Of a stretch of DNA of 64,000 nt, positions 13,790-25,376 are shown piece after piece; within the stretch, counting starts at the first letter, position 1; every line of letters starts with the position of its first letter. This DNA is from Phoronis australis (lineage: Eukaryota > Phoronida > Phoronidae), in contig NMRA01000055.1 in the NCBI GenBank assembly GCA_002633005.1, positions 193,992 to 257,991 on the forward strand. Direction: 5' to 3'. Under the pieces are notes generated by a model, which saw only the letters and a list, made by a program, of their open reading frames with translations, did no database searches and was not told where the DNA came from. Made by a program: the position numbers and the translations under genes.

Positions 13790-14075
13790 AAAACGTTAGA
13801 ACTAGCAACAGTAGGTATTAACGGTGAGAACAAGATGTGCTTTAATAAGAGATATTCTAAAATCAGCACAACTAGTTCACTGATGCAGATCTAGTGAAGA
13901 AAAGCATTCCACAGAGATGCTACAGCTACTGAAAACATTAGGCATATTTTACGCTAACAGGATTCACACGCAAGTGGACGAGAAAGCACCTCAGAGTACC
14001 TTGTGAAGTCCTGGTAAATCAAAGGCTTGATGGCATGGTCACAGATTGAAGTGAACTAAACACTATTCATGGACT
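13790..14075 (-). pseudogene. LINE (CR1/L2-like) reverse transcriptase tail remnant
   Basis: One - strand frame reads IKPLIYQDFTRYSEVLSRPL, stop, FSVAVASLWNAFLH, stop, YLLLKHILF. SLWNxL preceded by FSVAxA and followed by a KxHLF-like end is the usual close of CR1/L2-type LINE proteins. Two in-frame stops make it a relic. Confidence 0.45.
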
Positions 14076-14537
14076 TGGTAGAATGTGTATTGATGGAAAT
14101 ATGTTATCCCCACTAAGGGACAGGGTAGTAGCGGTAGTCAAAACTCCCCATAAATCAATGTCAGCCAGGTTTCTGTTAATGGTAACATGTGACAAATTTC
14201 ATATTTCGAACCGTTCAACAAAAAGACAAATTCCAAAAAAGAACATTAAAACACTAAAAAATTTCACTACTCTAGGGTGAGCATAATTTGCTGGAGTTTG
14301 CTCATGTGTCACCTTCTTCTTTATGGAAACACAAGTATGGATTCAACTTCATCAAAGTCCATCCACATATATGTGGGCGCATAAAAATCAACAGAATTGA
14401 CCTATATTAATTAAACAAAAGACCAGTTAACAAGTTTAAGAAAAGGTAGTTGCAGCACTTAAGTTATTTTACAAATGTCAGCTAAAAAACACACTTTTCG
14501 AGACTATGGTACGTAAAACGTGCCGTGTTTCCCGCAG

Positions 14538-14604
14538 ACACAGAAGTCCGAACCAGGCAAAGCTTCAAACAAGAGCACAAGTTCAAGCTCAAGTTCACTT
14601 AGTG
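14538..14604 (+). CDS. Candidate internal exon, + strand (Ser-rich)
   Basis: Acceptor GTGTTTCCCGCAG, 67 nt, donor GTG|GTAAGT. The open frame reads TQKSEPGKASNKSTSSSSSS LS, like a disordered linker. Splice sites are strong, but no partner exon in matching phase was secured. Confidence 0.35.
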
Positions 14605-16000
14605 GTAAGTTGAACAGTGGGGTGCTTACATCGAAATTTGACCAAAAGAGTAAAATTTTCCAGGTGCTGTGTCATTCCACAAATCAATAGGCTTGTGCGA
14701 TAGAAATATAACGTGTGTTGTAAACTGTAACTAAAATAAACATTTTGGATGATTAAAGTAAAAAAAATGATAAAAAAAGATGAAAAAAGAGGAAAATAGA
14801 AATCAAATAAGAGAAAATCTATACAAAAAATAGACAATCCTCTAATAATCACCTCAATCAAAAACAGCCCAGCCTTGAGCCTTCTTAGGAGTGATAGAAT
14901 CCATCACTTGAAAGATCTCATGAGGGGCTTGCAGTAAACTCTCACATTAATATAAAGTTTGAGTGTTATGTGTTACGTTGGAAAAGAAAAAAGATGAAGC
15001 TGCCTCAGTTCAAGAACCTAGAGACTGTCAATTTAAACCTGAACAAAGACAATTCAAAGCCCCACGAATACACGAAATAAGACTTGAATTCTCATAATAT
15101 TGTGTAGGAGACCTCCCCCCAGACCCCCTATCAGATACAGTACCCCTCCCGTGCCCTCTTCATTGGCCAAGCGACAAAATGCTTCCAACTTCATTGGGAA
15201 ATGAACAACTCTTTTTGTTGTAAGTTATAACAATTAGTTCCTTGATCTGGTTCCAGAGGGCACCAGTGTCTGACTAGACAAACCACCTGAGTAGGGCAAA
15301 TTTCTGCTACACTGAAGTTGAAAATCCATTTGACACTTTAAGTACATGGAAACTAAAAAACAATGCAATAAAAGTTATATTAGGCCAAATATAGCACAAA
15401 CGGTTCTGCGTTTTTGATAATTGAATGGTGTTTTGGTATTTTTCAGTTGTATATCTTAAAAAAAACCCATTACAAGCTGAAGTGGTGCGTTCTTTGTGGG
15501 AGGCTGTTTCAAAATTGTTCGACTTGTTTTTAGAAACTAATTCTTAATTAATCAATGTGATAAAACAACTGATTGTCGCTACATTGCCACGCTATTTTGA
15601 TATAATAACTACCCTAATACATACACTGTACCTTTTGAACCAACAGAACTTTGTTGAAAGTGATATGGGTGAGGACATTTTTATGAGCAGGTGCAAACCA
15701 GAACCAATTATTCTATTTTTTCTGGGGTAATAATATCATATTGGTCCTAGGTTAAATAACACAGGGATCCCGTGTCTCCCTAGTTATGATTGGCCATATC
15801 TCTTGCGTTTTCATAAGTTTCTTACACCTACAGAACTAAGTTCAGGTGAACAACAGGAAACCACAACTTAAGCCCTGAACAAATAACCAACCTTTAAAAC
15901 CACATACTATAGATACTCCCCAACACTCATAAAGTAGGTTCAAGCTGTCACCTAAAAACTGACAGACAATGTTACCAACAATGTTAGGTTTTGTACTGAC

Positions 16001-19000
16001 CTTCTTAGCTGAAGAATGCCAAGCTTTTTGAAACAAGAATGTTTCCCTCAGAGTTACCTCATCGTATAATTATGACTTCTGATAAGTGAAGTAAGGTGTA
16101 CACATTGGTGCATGTAGACATTGGAGAAAACAGGCCAAGAGCAAAAAGAACTGAGGAACAGGAAAGTCGTCAGAAAAATGTAGAACCAAAACTACTACTT
16201 CAATTTTGGAACAAATTCTTATTGTTTACATCATGTCTCACACAATTATTAAACTTACAATTCATTTAACATGAATAATTTGACTGTGACTGAGCAAAGA
16301 AGGCAACTTTGCCGTTCTCTGATTGTAAAAGGCCAACTTTCGTCTCAACTAGTCGTAGAATGACTATAACCTCAGTCCACGAATCAAACTACATGCATCA
16401 CCACCCTGCACTGCACTACACAATCAAATGACCTTCCCATTAAAACAATTTAAAGCTGCAACACACCAGCATTCTGAAAAAATCTCATGTTAGATTTCTA
16501 AGACAACTTAATACTGCTTACAAAACTGGTCTCTGGTCTCTACTTGTGTCTTAAACAGCGGTTTCTGGGCTTTGCAACAACTGACAGCTCATTACTGCTC
16601 GAGATCATGAGGTGCACATAAAATGATCTGCTGTACCTAACAATAGATTACTTTTGAAACAGACGCGTCATATTGAAATTCACTGACCTGCCAGACGGCG
16701 AACAGGTCTTCGGTGGACAGGTGATCAGCGCCACCTACAGATCCTATGTAATGTCGATGAGAGGTTTCAATTTACTGGCAAAAAGTGTTTTAACACCTTT
16801 CTTATTATTATAATGCCGGCAAACTTCCCATGCTGTGTGGTGAGATGTACTAATGTCTTACAAAGAAAGCAAACCTTTTAAAAAATCAATGGATGAAAAA
16901 GGACATTATGTTCCATGCATGTCATGCTGCGAAGAAGAATACATCAACAAAGACAGTGAGAATTTCGATCCCTGCCGGTGTCAAAAAAAGTAAATCCTGG
17001 AACCAGTTGTCGCTAGGTTAGGAGGCTGTGTGAATGCTATTTAAACTAGTGCAAGATACCCCACTTGTAAGAACCAGTACTCCACCAAGGCAGAAGTAAT
17101 TTACTCCATGTAGTAACATACGGACAGGTTTTCTTTTGTGTGTTCATTGTCAAGCACAGAGCAACAACTTCTGCCTTACCCTAGTTTAACAATATATTAA
17201 TAAAACATAAAAATGGTTCCAGGTGACCAGTGCAATGGGCCCATAAGCACAGCCTGCACATGTCTGGTACAACATGAATCAGACCTCCAGGAATTATTTT
17301 TATATAGTTATCAGATATGTGTGTGTGGGGGGCTACACTTAAAAGTGGCATAAGTTGCACTAGAGCAAGTTGTTCTGGGGTAGGCTGTGTGGACGGGACT
17401 TTAAACTAATCAAACAATGGGAGGGGCTGACAGTGGAACTTATTCATCTTTTTTAATTAATGAACCCCAATGTATTAATAGAATTCCTGTCCAACAAATC
17501 TAAGTCGGGATCAATCGGAAGTCACGTTGGTGCTCACATTACTCTAAAGAGAGCCAACATGAAAAGTTCCCTATTCAGACATGTTTTTGAGACTGGACTT
17601 CAACAATAATGAACTGTCACTTCTTTCCAACTCCTGAATATCAACTTGAGTAAGGAACTAGCTGAGACCAATGAACCTCATACAAGGCCGGCTTACCATA
17701 GGGGGCTGGGGGGAGGCTACAGCCCCCCACTTATTTCAGTGCTGTGCCGCCCATGTCATAATGTTAAATCAAAATACAATTTTTGGACGGATGGCAGGCC
17801 TACGGCAGCTTTAAGAAAGTGAACATTCCAGACTTTTTGAAGAGTTAAAGCTAACAAATACACACTGCAGTGCAAGCACTCAAAAATGGAATCACATGCA
17901 CCCATACACAGCCAGTCACAGTATTGCAACAATTTCCTGTAAAATCTTAGTGCAGTACTTACATTTTCTGGGTACTTCTGCAGACACAGCAATTTGACAA
18001 TATATAATCTGTAAAGAGAGAAATCAATAGTGTATTGGAAAACTCTATCAGTGTATGTTCACTAATGAGCTTACAACTCCTAAGTGCTATTTGCTACTTA
18101 GTTAATATAAAACATAAACCCAAATATACAAACATATAAAAATTGACCAAATCTTTCGCTACTCCTAAATCGACAGAATTTCTGAAGCAAAATTGTGGCT
18201 TTCATAATAACTAATTTTTGTCTTATTTTCTTCATGATTTTGCCACAACTGGCAACTTATGTCAAACTTTTTTTGAAATTATTGGAACCGACACAGCAAT
18301 GATTGCTGTATTGTACATTGACTGTATTGTACATTGACTGTATTGTACACTGAATATGAGGGAAAATAATAATGTCGTGAGCATTTCTTGGACCTCTCCT
18401 TAACATAAAATATTTCAAAAAGTAAAATTCTAACCATGATTATTCTCTCGCCGAAAAAGAAGAAAAATCCACAGTATCAGTATATTTTTATGTTGATGTA
18501 CATCTATCATGAATCACAAATGGAAAAATTTATATTATTTGTTGCAACCCCATTCGAAAATTCAAAAACATGACAATATTTGGCAACTATTTTGAATGGA
18601 ATTACTGGCAATGTTGGGGAGAAGGGGGAATGTATTTGGTACAGGTCACTGAACACTGTTAGTTGACTGGGATATGACAATATTGAACAACACACATTCA
18701 GGTCAACCATCGTCACATACAAAACATATTCAGGGCACAGTTCAAGTTTAAATAAGCATTATAGTAAAACAAAAATAATCTGAAAACAAGTTCAAGGCAC
18801 AACAGTTTACAACTTGTTTGTGCACCCATACACCTAATACTGAAAACGTATCTTTGAAAGCATGTTCAGGGCACATAACAGAAGCTGGATTGCTTGTAAA
18901 ATCTATATCAAATTAAATCAAAGCAAATTAATAGATTACATTGATTTTTAGTCTTCAAGTACTTTACATCAGAAAAAATCGTCATCTTATTTTGTAAATT

Positions 19001-20012
19001 GTTTCATTTTAGCCCATGTCCTTGATTGTAGAACTCTAAATTAAATCAACACAAAGACGAATTTAACAGTGGTCTAAATTTCAAAAACCAGACCATCAAT
19101 GTCAATGTAGCATGTCCTTAAACCGCTCAACATCTTAAAACTAAATTGAACAATAACTTGAAGCTGCATTGTGCCCATCTCAGCTGGCTAAAAACGAAAA
19201 TTGACTTGGGCTTCTTACACTCATATAATCAGTCCCTTAATATTTCATGACCACGATAAGACTATATTTCTGTTACCAACTTACGTCACAGGCAATGAGT
19301 TCAAATTTGTAGTTTTAGGGTTGACCAACCCCATTTAAGGGTTGGCCTACCCCAATGAACTCTGAAGTTACTGATTGTGTTGGATGTTCTTGTTGGTATC
19401 GGAAATACAATCTTATCATGCTAAGGAACATTATGACATAGATTTCATGTGAGTAAAACGTCTGAGTTTTTTAGCCAACTAAACACGGCAAAATTCAGCT
19501 TCAACTGATTAAAAGGTAAGAAACCCGTAGGTGAAATGTTTGGGATTCTTTTCTATACACTTATATTCCCTCCATTTCCAATACAAATAAATACCTTTAA
19601 GACCACCTCTCAACACTTCAGACTACGTAGTAATCACTGAGTACAGACACAAGACATAACACATACCTCATCACAGCAACAGGTTGGGTTATGAATCATC
19701 ACAGGTGACAATAACACATTCAGGTGTGCTAATCAACACTTTAAACAGCCAACACACTGATTACACCAAGGATGTGTTAAAATAAGATGACATGTAAACC
19801 AAATTTTTAGCATTTATACCTTATACCTCGTTTTGACATTTGATTTTCGATATTTCTAAGACAATCAGCAAGTTATACTAACTGATCAATACTGAAATCT
19901 GGCATGTGGCTGAAATAAAGAAAAAAAAGAATTTTATCATCCAGGAACAAGGAGTTGTTGTTTCCCCTGAACAATACCTCAAGTGAACAGTAATTGTCTG
20001 GACACTTTCAAT
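16001..20012 (-). CDS. Candidate - strand multi-exon gene (unrecognised)
   Basis: Small - strand exon candidates, in order: 20012-19978 (IESVQTITVHL), 19855-19827 (NIENQMSK), 19728-19667 (HLNVLLSPVMIHNPTCCCDE), 18008-17963 (acceptor CTCTCTTTACAG, donor GTAAGT), about 16735-16690 (GADHLSTEDLFAVWQ, donor GTCAGT) and 16023-16001 (donor GTCAGT). All are bounded by AG and GT, and the phases can be chained without a stop. The 46-nt exon is the best bounded; it reads IIYCQIAVSAEVPRK in the chained frame and LYIVKLLCLQKYPEN in another. Some joins may be chance because the exons are so short, and part of the 16.7-kb piece resembles a repeat motif. No family recognised. Confidence 0.25.
18308..18355. 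repeat. 16-bp tandem repeat, three copies
   Basis: TGTATTGTACATTGAC repeated three times, the last ending TGTACACTGAA. Confidence 0.9.
19475..19515 (+). CDS. Candidate internal exon, + strand
   Basis: Acceptor GAGTTTTTTAG, 41 nt, donor AAAAG|GTAAGA. Only one frame is open, PTKHGKIQLQLIK, which needs a preceding exon ending in phase 0. Isolated evidence, and it lies among - strand candidates. Confidence 0.25.
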
Positions 20013-20844
20013 CTGAACAGCACAAGGTAGTGTTCATTTTTCTTTATTGGAGTCTTTGTTGAAATTAAACAGGTTGGAACTTAGCACAAAAAGGGCACAC
20101 TTGAACAATAATAGCTTTGGTAATATTGTAGTAAAATGAACGGATCATGTGATCATATTGAAACAAATGAAATGGACAACATAAAAACCAGGTCATGAAA
20201 CATTCTGATACCTCAGATAGCAATGGCGGACAAGAGAAATGTTATTTTTTATTTTTCTCATGAAAGATAATGATGTAGCAATTAAGTAATGCTTTTACAT
20301 ATTGAAGGTTAGCACTATAGCTACCAACAGAAAACATGTTGAAAAATTGCAGACATTCACAACGATGTCAGAAGTCTTTAAAAATGAAAAAATAGCTATC
20401 ATCAGGTGATTATTTTTCTTTGAAATTGGTGAGATTTTACTGCAGGTCCTAGCCTCTTGTCTTAATAAAACTTAACTTATTAGTTTATATATTTATTATT
20501 TATTATAGTGACATGGATGCATCGCAGAATGTTAGGTCATAATAAAACCCATGTTGGCTGACATCCCCTTCAACTTATTAGGTTGCTACATGACCTTGGA
20601 ATGTTGATCATTTGTTTTTTCTTAAGGCAAACGTCTTATCTTTTAGTGCATTATGAAAAGGACCTGTGCATAACATGAAAAAAAAATTCGGTCCATATAA
20701 CTGTACTTTTATCAACTGCGGGGGCTAGGTAAAGAAAAAAAATATTTTACTAAAATCCTTATAACTCTAGCACAAGCCTAGTAATGCAAACGCTGTGTCC
20801 CATAAACAAGTAGGTCTTTTAGTATGAGAGTAGTAGTTAAATTG

Positions 20845-21172
20845 TGGTGGTGTAGTGGTAACGTGCGCGCGCTCAGTCGTACAGGTCATGAGTACGAGTC
20901 TTTGGTACTTGCAGTTTTTCCTGTTTGACACGTTCTCCGTGTTTATTTTTTGCCTTTTTTTCTTGGATAATACTTCAGGAATCAAGGAAAATGCTTGATT
21001 TTTAGAGGTAAAAACAGAAAAAATTCCTGGGCGAGAGGGGGCAAACCCCCTCCCGACCTCCCCCCGTTCGGTGCTATGCGCATCTACAATCGTGGTTCGG
21101 TTTGCGCAAATGCTTCAGGCCGGACAAAATGTTGGGCCCCCCCTTGTGATATCCTAGATCCGCCACTGTAAT
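20845..21172 (+). other. tRNA-like pol III promoter with a repeat tail (SINE-like)
   Basis: TGGTGTAGTGGT (20848-20859) fits a tRNA A box and GAGTACGAGTC (20890-20900) fits a B box at normal spacing. No convincing full cloverleaf was drawn. The downstream part ends CTTGTGATATCCTAGATCCGCCACTG, the same end as the repeat at 3955. Could be a tRNA-derived SINE or a tRNA pseudogene next to another repeat. Confidence 0.4.
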
Positions 21173-21762
21173 GGGTCATATCTGTAGCTACTTGTATCAC
21201 TGAAACATTGTATCAAACTGGAATAGGGTGTAAGGCAATTTGCTTCCTCACAAAACGCCTTAACAAGAACAGTGCTGTTTTCTAGCATTAAAGCAAAATT
21301 ACGATTCAAGAAATAAATATTTGGCATAGAGAACTTCAGGAAGTACATTAAATGGATTGAACAAGAAAACATCAGGTTGTCAAATGTCTCAATTGAAGTC
21401 AAAAATTTTTTGAGCCACCCAATACATACATAACATTTTCTGAATGGCATGCGTTAAGCATGATTTAGGTGCAATAAGAACTTGTATTTGTACATATGGC
21501 TCCAGATTTCAGTGACATGAATTTTAGTTTTAGTCATCAGTTTCGAGTAAGTTTTTACTTGTCCAAAGATATTCATCAGCTTGATAACACATTGTAATTC
21601 AGTTTTTTATTTATTTATTTATTTAAATGTCTTTTAAAAAGACTGACTGACAACTTCAGCGACTGATTTTCAAGCTATGTACAATACGAGGAATAAACAA
21701 GATAAAATAGAGTAAAATAATGATGAGTTGAGGCCTACAGTCCCCAACCGTGCACAGTCCCA

Positions 21763-21987
21763 GTGTTTCTGTTTGAAAAGGTGGATATTGGGTGCGGTCG
21801 TGACTGTAGTCCACAGTCCGTTATAAGCAATATTACCTCTGTAAGCAAAAGAACAGAGCCACAGTTGTTTTTAGGTTTATCTGGCACCAGGCAACCAGAA
21901 ACAACTTGCTCTAGTACTGTAATTGTGAGTGTGACGGGAGCGCCGTCTATTGATGGAGTCGTGAGTGAAGACAAGTCGTCAGTTTAG
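21763..21987 (+). CDS. Hypothetical ORF, 74 residues (unrecognised)
   Basis: Open frame MFLFEKVDIGCGRDCSPQSV ... GAPSIDGVVSEDKSSV, in a patch less AT-rich than its surroundings. The opposite strand is also open over most of it. No start context, splice support or family match; it could be a repeat fragment. It ends about 165 bp before the TATA box at 22152. Confidence 0.2.
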   Translation: MFLFEKVDIGCGRDCSPQSVISNITSVSKRTEPQLFLGLSGTRQPETTCSSTVIVSVTGAPSIDGVVSEDKSSV

Positions 21988-22151
21988 TTTCAGAAGCTAG
22001 AGTGTGTTATATTTTAAAGGGGTGTAAGATGGTCAATTCCTTATATGGAACTTCCGATGATGAAATTTTTAGTTCTATTTTGATTGGTTTTTACATTTAA
22101 CTTGAGACCCCTATTTTAGCGTAATTTGGAACATTCGCAGTGTGAATAAGC

Positions 22152-22352
22152 CTATAAAAATGGGCCCCTCACGCTAAAACTTCGTATTCTGCCGGGTCTC
22201 AACTCTATCCGCAAGGAATCTCAACCAAGCAAACTAACTGTTTGGTCCTTTTAAATTTGGACTTTGACATTTGTCAGCGAATTCTTCTTGTTTATAAATT
22301 CTTTGGATTATAAGTCAAAGCTGCAATGTTGACGGAAGTTAGCGATGAGTTG
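22152..22352 (+). promoter_or_regulatory. TATA-type promoter with a possible first exon
   Basis: CCTATAAAAATGG at about 22152 lies some 30 bp before a likely start region. From there to 22352 runs a possible first exon: ATG at 22325 reads MLTEVSDEL and then meets the donor GTAAGT. The next exon was not found, so the gene, if real, is unknown. It could also be chance. Confidence 0.3.
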
Positions 22353-24533
22353 TAAGTTTGTAGATTTGTGTTTCATATTTATTGCATAATACAACTCAGT
22401 ATATTTATCATCATCTCTCTTGTTTCACTCTCTATAAGTTGTCACCATGGTTCTCTCGTATGCGATTCGAACGAGTGAAAAAGTACACAACGCTGCAAAT
22501 ATTTTTATCGGCTACAAACGGTGGACAGAAACTAAGTAGATCGGTGCTGGTCACTCCACCGATTCTCGTTACAGTGAGAATCTCCGACTACTTTGAATTT
22601 TTTAATACGTTTATTGTATTTGCAACCATAACATCTAAAAGAAACAATATAAATATTACCCCTACAGCTGGGGTGTAAATACACAAGCGTTATTTCAATA
22701 AAGAACATGCACACACCCCATTCACAGTACCTGAATCGACTAGTCACACATGTCATTATTAGATTGTTAGACAAAAAGTCCTTCTACAGGGATCCATCTT
22801 GTTATTAAATGTTCATAATTCAGGCTTTAGTAGTAAATTGCCTTTTTATGTTATAATATTCAAACATTTCATTTTTCAGCCACTGACTTCCATGAATTTA
22901 GTATTAGTACTGACTAGTCGGATGTAGCGGTCCCACTTTAAACCACCATAACTTCTTCAGAGTGTAATATAAAATCATAATTTTAGCACCATGTGTTCAA
23001 GAGATGTGTAGAAATTGTTCTGTGTATTTCTTTTTGCCATATCCTTATTCAATGTTAATTAATCGATTTTGAAGTTAACGTTTTTTGCCGAGTTGCCTTG
23101 TGTAGCAGTGGTCACTGTGTCTAGCCCAGACAGGGACAGGACAGACTCAGAGCTCGCGACGCCCACTTCCACCAAAACAAGCTAAGATACACATATAAAC
23201 AACTCTAAAGTGGACAATAAAAATAACGTGCCTTAAACTCACACATTCGGTGCCCACCTAAATAGATTGACAAAACTTGGTTAAAGTTTACTTACGACTT
23301 TCGCAGGCGCGTGTCAAACTTGGCAGGAAAAGGAACACTGAATGTTTATACTCTAACGAAAATACGTTTTCGACGAAACCAAGATTCAAGAAGTTTTATA
23401 ACGGCGGAGAACAGATTAACATTAGCCAGTTGGGCTATTTCTACGACATTAAATTTAACAGAAAACATGAAGAAAATGGAACTTAAGCTAGAGGTGGAGA
23501 ATAACACAGAGATATAATTGTAAATAAAATTAAAGTTGTAGTAATCACTAAACTATATACTAGCTAGGGTCAAATGAGCATCATAAACAATAATGGGTAC
23601 ACGTGTAAATGCTATAATCTAGATAAATCATAAAAGAAACGAGTGTATACACTAATTACAGCATAACCTGGAGTGTTTACAAAGAGAACAGCTGCATTTA
23701 GGGCCAGTCCAGGTCCGAATCAGTACACGGAAAATGGTGAAAGACTCTCAGTTGTGCGCAACAGATTCGGTAGACTGTTCCACGCAGACCCGAGCCGCCT
23801 CGACGCGAACTGAAAAGATTGTTTTCCATATAAACAAATTTAACTTGAGGAAAAGCTAGAAGGTTGCTGTAGCGAAAGGAGTAATTGTTTTCTTGCTTCT
23901 TTACAAGTGAAGAAAGTGTCTTGGGTGATTCACCACGAAGGATTCACCAGGAAACCGCAGGACTATCCAGTGAGGAAGTGCGAAAAAATGCACGACTGAA
24001 AGAAGTTCGAGAGAACAGTCTTCCTCGCTCACGTAGGCGTCCTCAAAACTGAGTACTCAGTGTTCTCACACTTTTTCTAGACAGCACTGTGCTTCGTCGG
24101 ACGATCACAGTGTTTCTCACGAGCCGCACGCGGGGGAAACTGAACCCAAAGGCTCCTCCGTCAGCTCAGTTCTGGTCGTCCCCAATACACTATAACCGCC
24201 AAAACAGTGCACTTTTTCTTTGTGTGCCTCTATTGCAATAGACTAGAGTCATTGAAGCAACTTGTTCATTTTTTAATGAAACGGTTTTCAAAATAGATGG
24301 GAATCATGATAGAACTGCATGATAGTGGCGGTACCGTTGCATACTGACTGAGGAGTGTAGTACAGGCGCAAATTCTATAGGTAGGGCTACACTCCTTGGG
24401 GCAAGTTGAGGCTGGATGCCGGTAAGCAGCAGACCAAAAATTGTGTCATCTAGAATCAGGAAACAATTCATGAGATATTTTCATCTGCATCATCCTATTT
24501 GGCAATCTTAGTCCCAAAACGACGGGAAAACCG
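22353..24533. other. Gene-free stretch with a GC-richer patch
   Basis: A - strand TATAAAA near 23.40 kb precedes a possible noncoding first exon ending at a GTAAGT donor near 23.29 kb. 23.75-24.2 kb is richer in CG than its surroundings. No exon chain could be built. Confidence 0.3.
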
Positions 24534-25376
24534 TGTGGGAGAAAAAATCTAATTCCGGAGCTGAGTGGTGTGTACGACCAATTGCAAGGACTACGATGGA
24601 ATTAGTCTCCACCCGAGATACATTCATAAGCAAAACCGAAAACTGCATCCAAATGGCACGTGCACATCCAGATGCATCCAACAAAGTTAGCCTACAGGCA
24701 AGAATTGAACATGAACGTTGAGTCGTTGTGCGCAATTACCGCGAGACATCTCCGTCGTTAGATTCAGTTCAATGATATAACCTCGTTAGTCAAGGCAACA
24801 TTGTTAGTGCCGAAAAACAAGATTTTCAATTGAAAACGGAGCCGTGCCAGCCAAAAAAGACTCCTGTGTTCCCGATGATCGGACAAAAACGGCTTGACTG
24901 TCTCCAACAAGTGTTTTTTTCCACACGTCCTCTCGGGTGGTATACCGTACTATGNTGTGGGAGAAAAAATCTAATTCCGGAGTTGAGTGGTGTATACGAC
25001 CAATTGCAAGGACTACGATGGAATTAGTCTCCACCCGAGATACATTCATAAGCAAAACCGAAAACTGCATCCTAATGGCACGTGCACATCCAGATGCATC
25101 CAACAAAGTTAGCCTACAGGCAAGAATTGAACATGAACGTTGAGTCGTTGTGCGCAATTACCGCGAGACATCTCCGTCGTTAGATTCAGTTCAATGATAT
25201 AACCTCGTTAGTCAAGGCAACATTGTTAGTGCCGAAAAACAAGATTTTCAATTGAAAACGGAGCCGTGCCAGCCAAAAAAGACTCCTGTGTTCCCGATGA
25301 TCGGACAAAAACGGCTTGACTGTCTCCAACAAGTGTTTTTTTCCACACGTCCTCTCGGGTGGTATACCGTACTATG
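24534..25376. repeat. 422-bp near-perfect tandem duplication split by an N
   Basis: 24534-24954 and 24956-25376 are the same sequence with only a few substitutions, such as CTGAGTGGTGTGTACG versus TTGAGTGGTGTATACG. A single N at 24955 sits exactly at the joint. Open frames on both strands in it are repeated and match no known family. Confidence 0.9.

Noticed and set aside
14595-14861. 88-residue hydrophobic - strand ORF
   Set aside because: Phe/Ile-rich translation of A-rich sequence; low complexity.
14871-14945. - strand terminal exon reading LQAPHEIFQVMDSITPKKAQ ... to a stop
   Set aside because: No good acceptor in the right phase, and part of it resembles the AAGGGGCTTAGGAGA phrase of a dispersed repeat.
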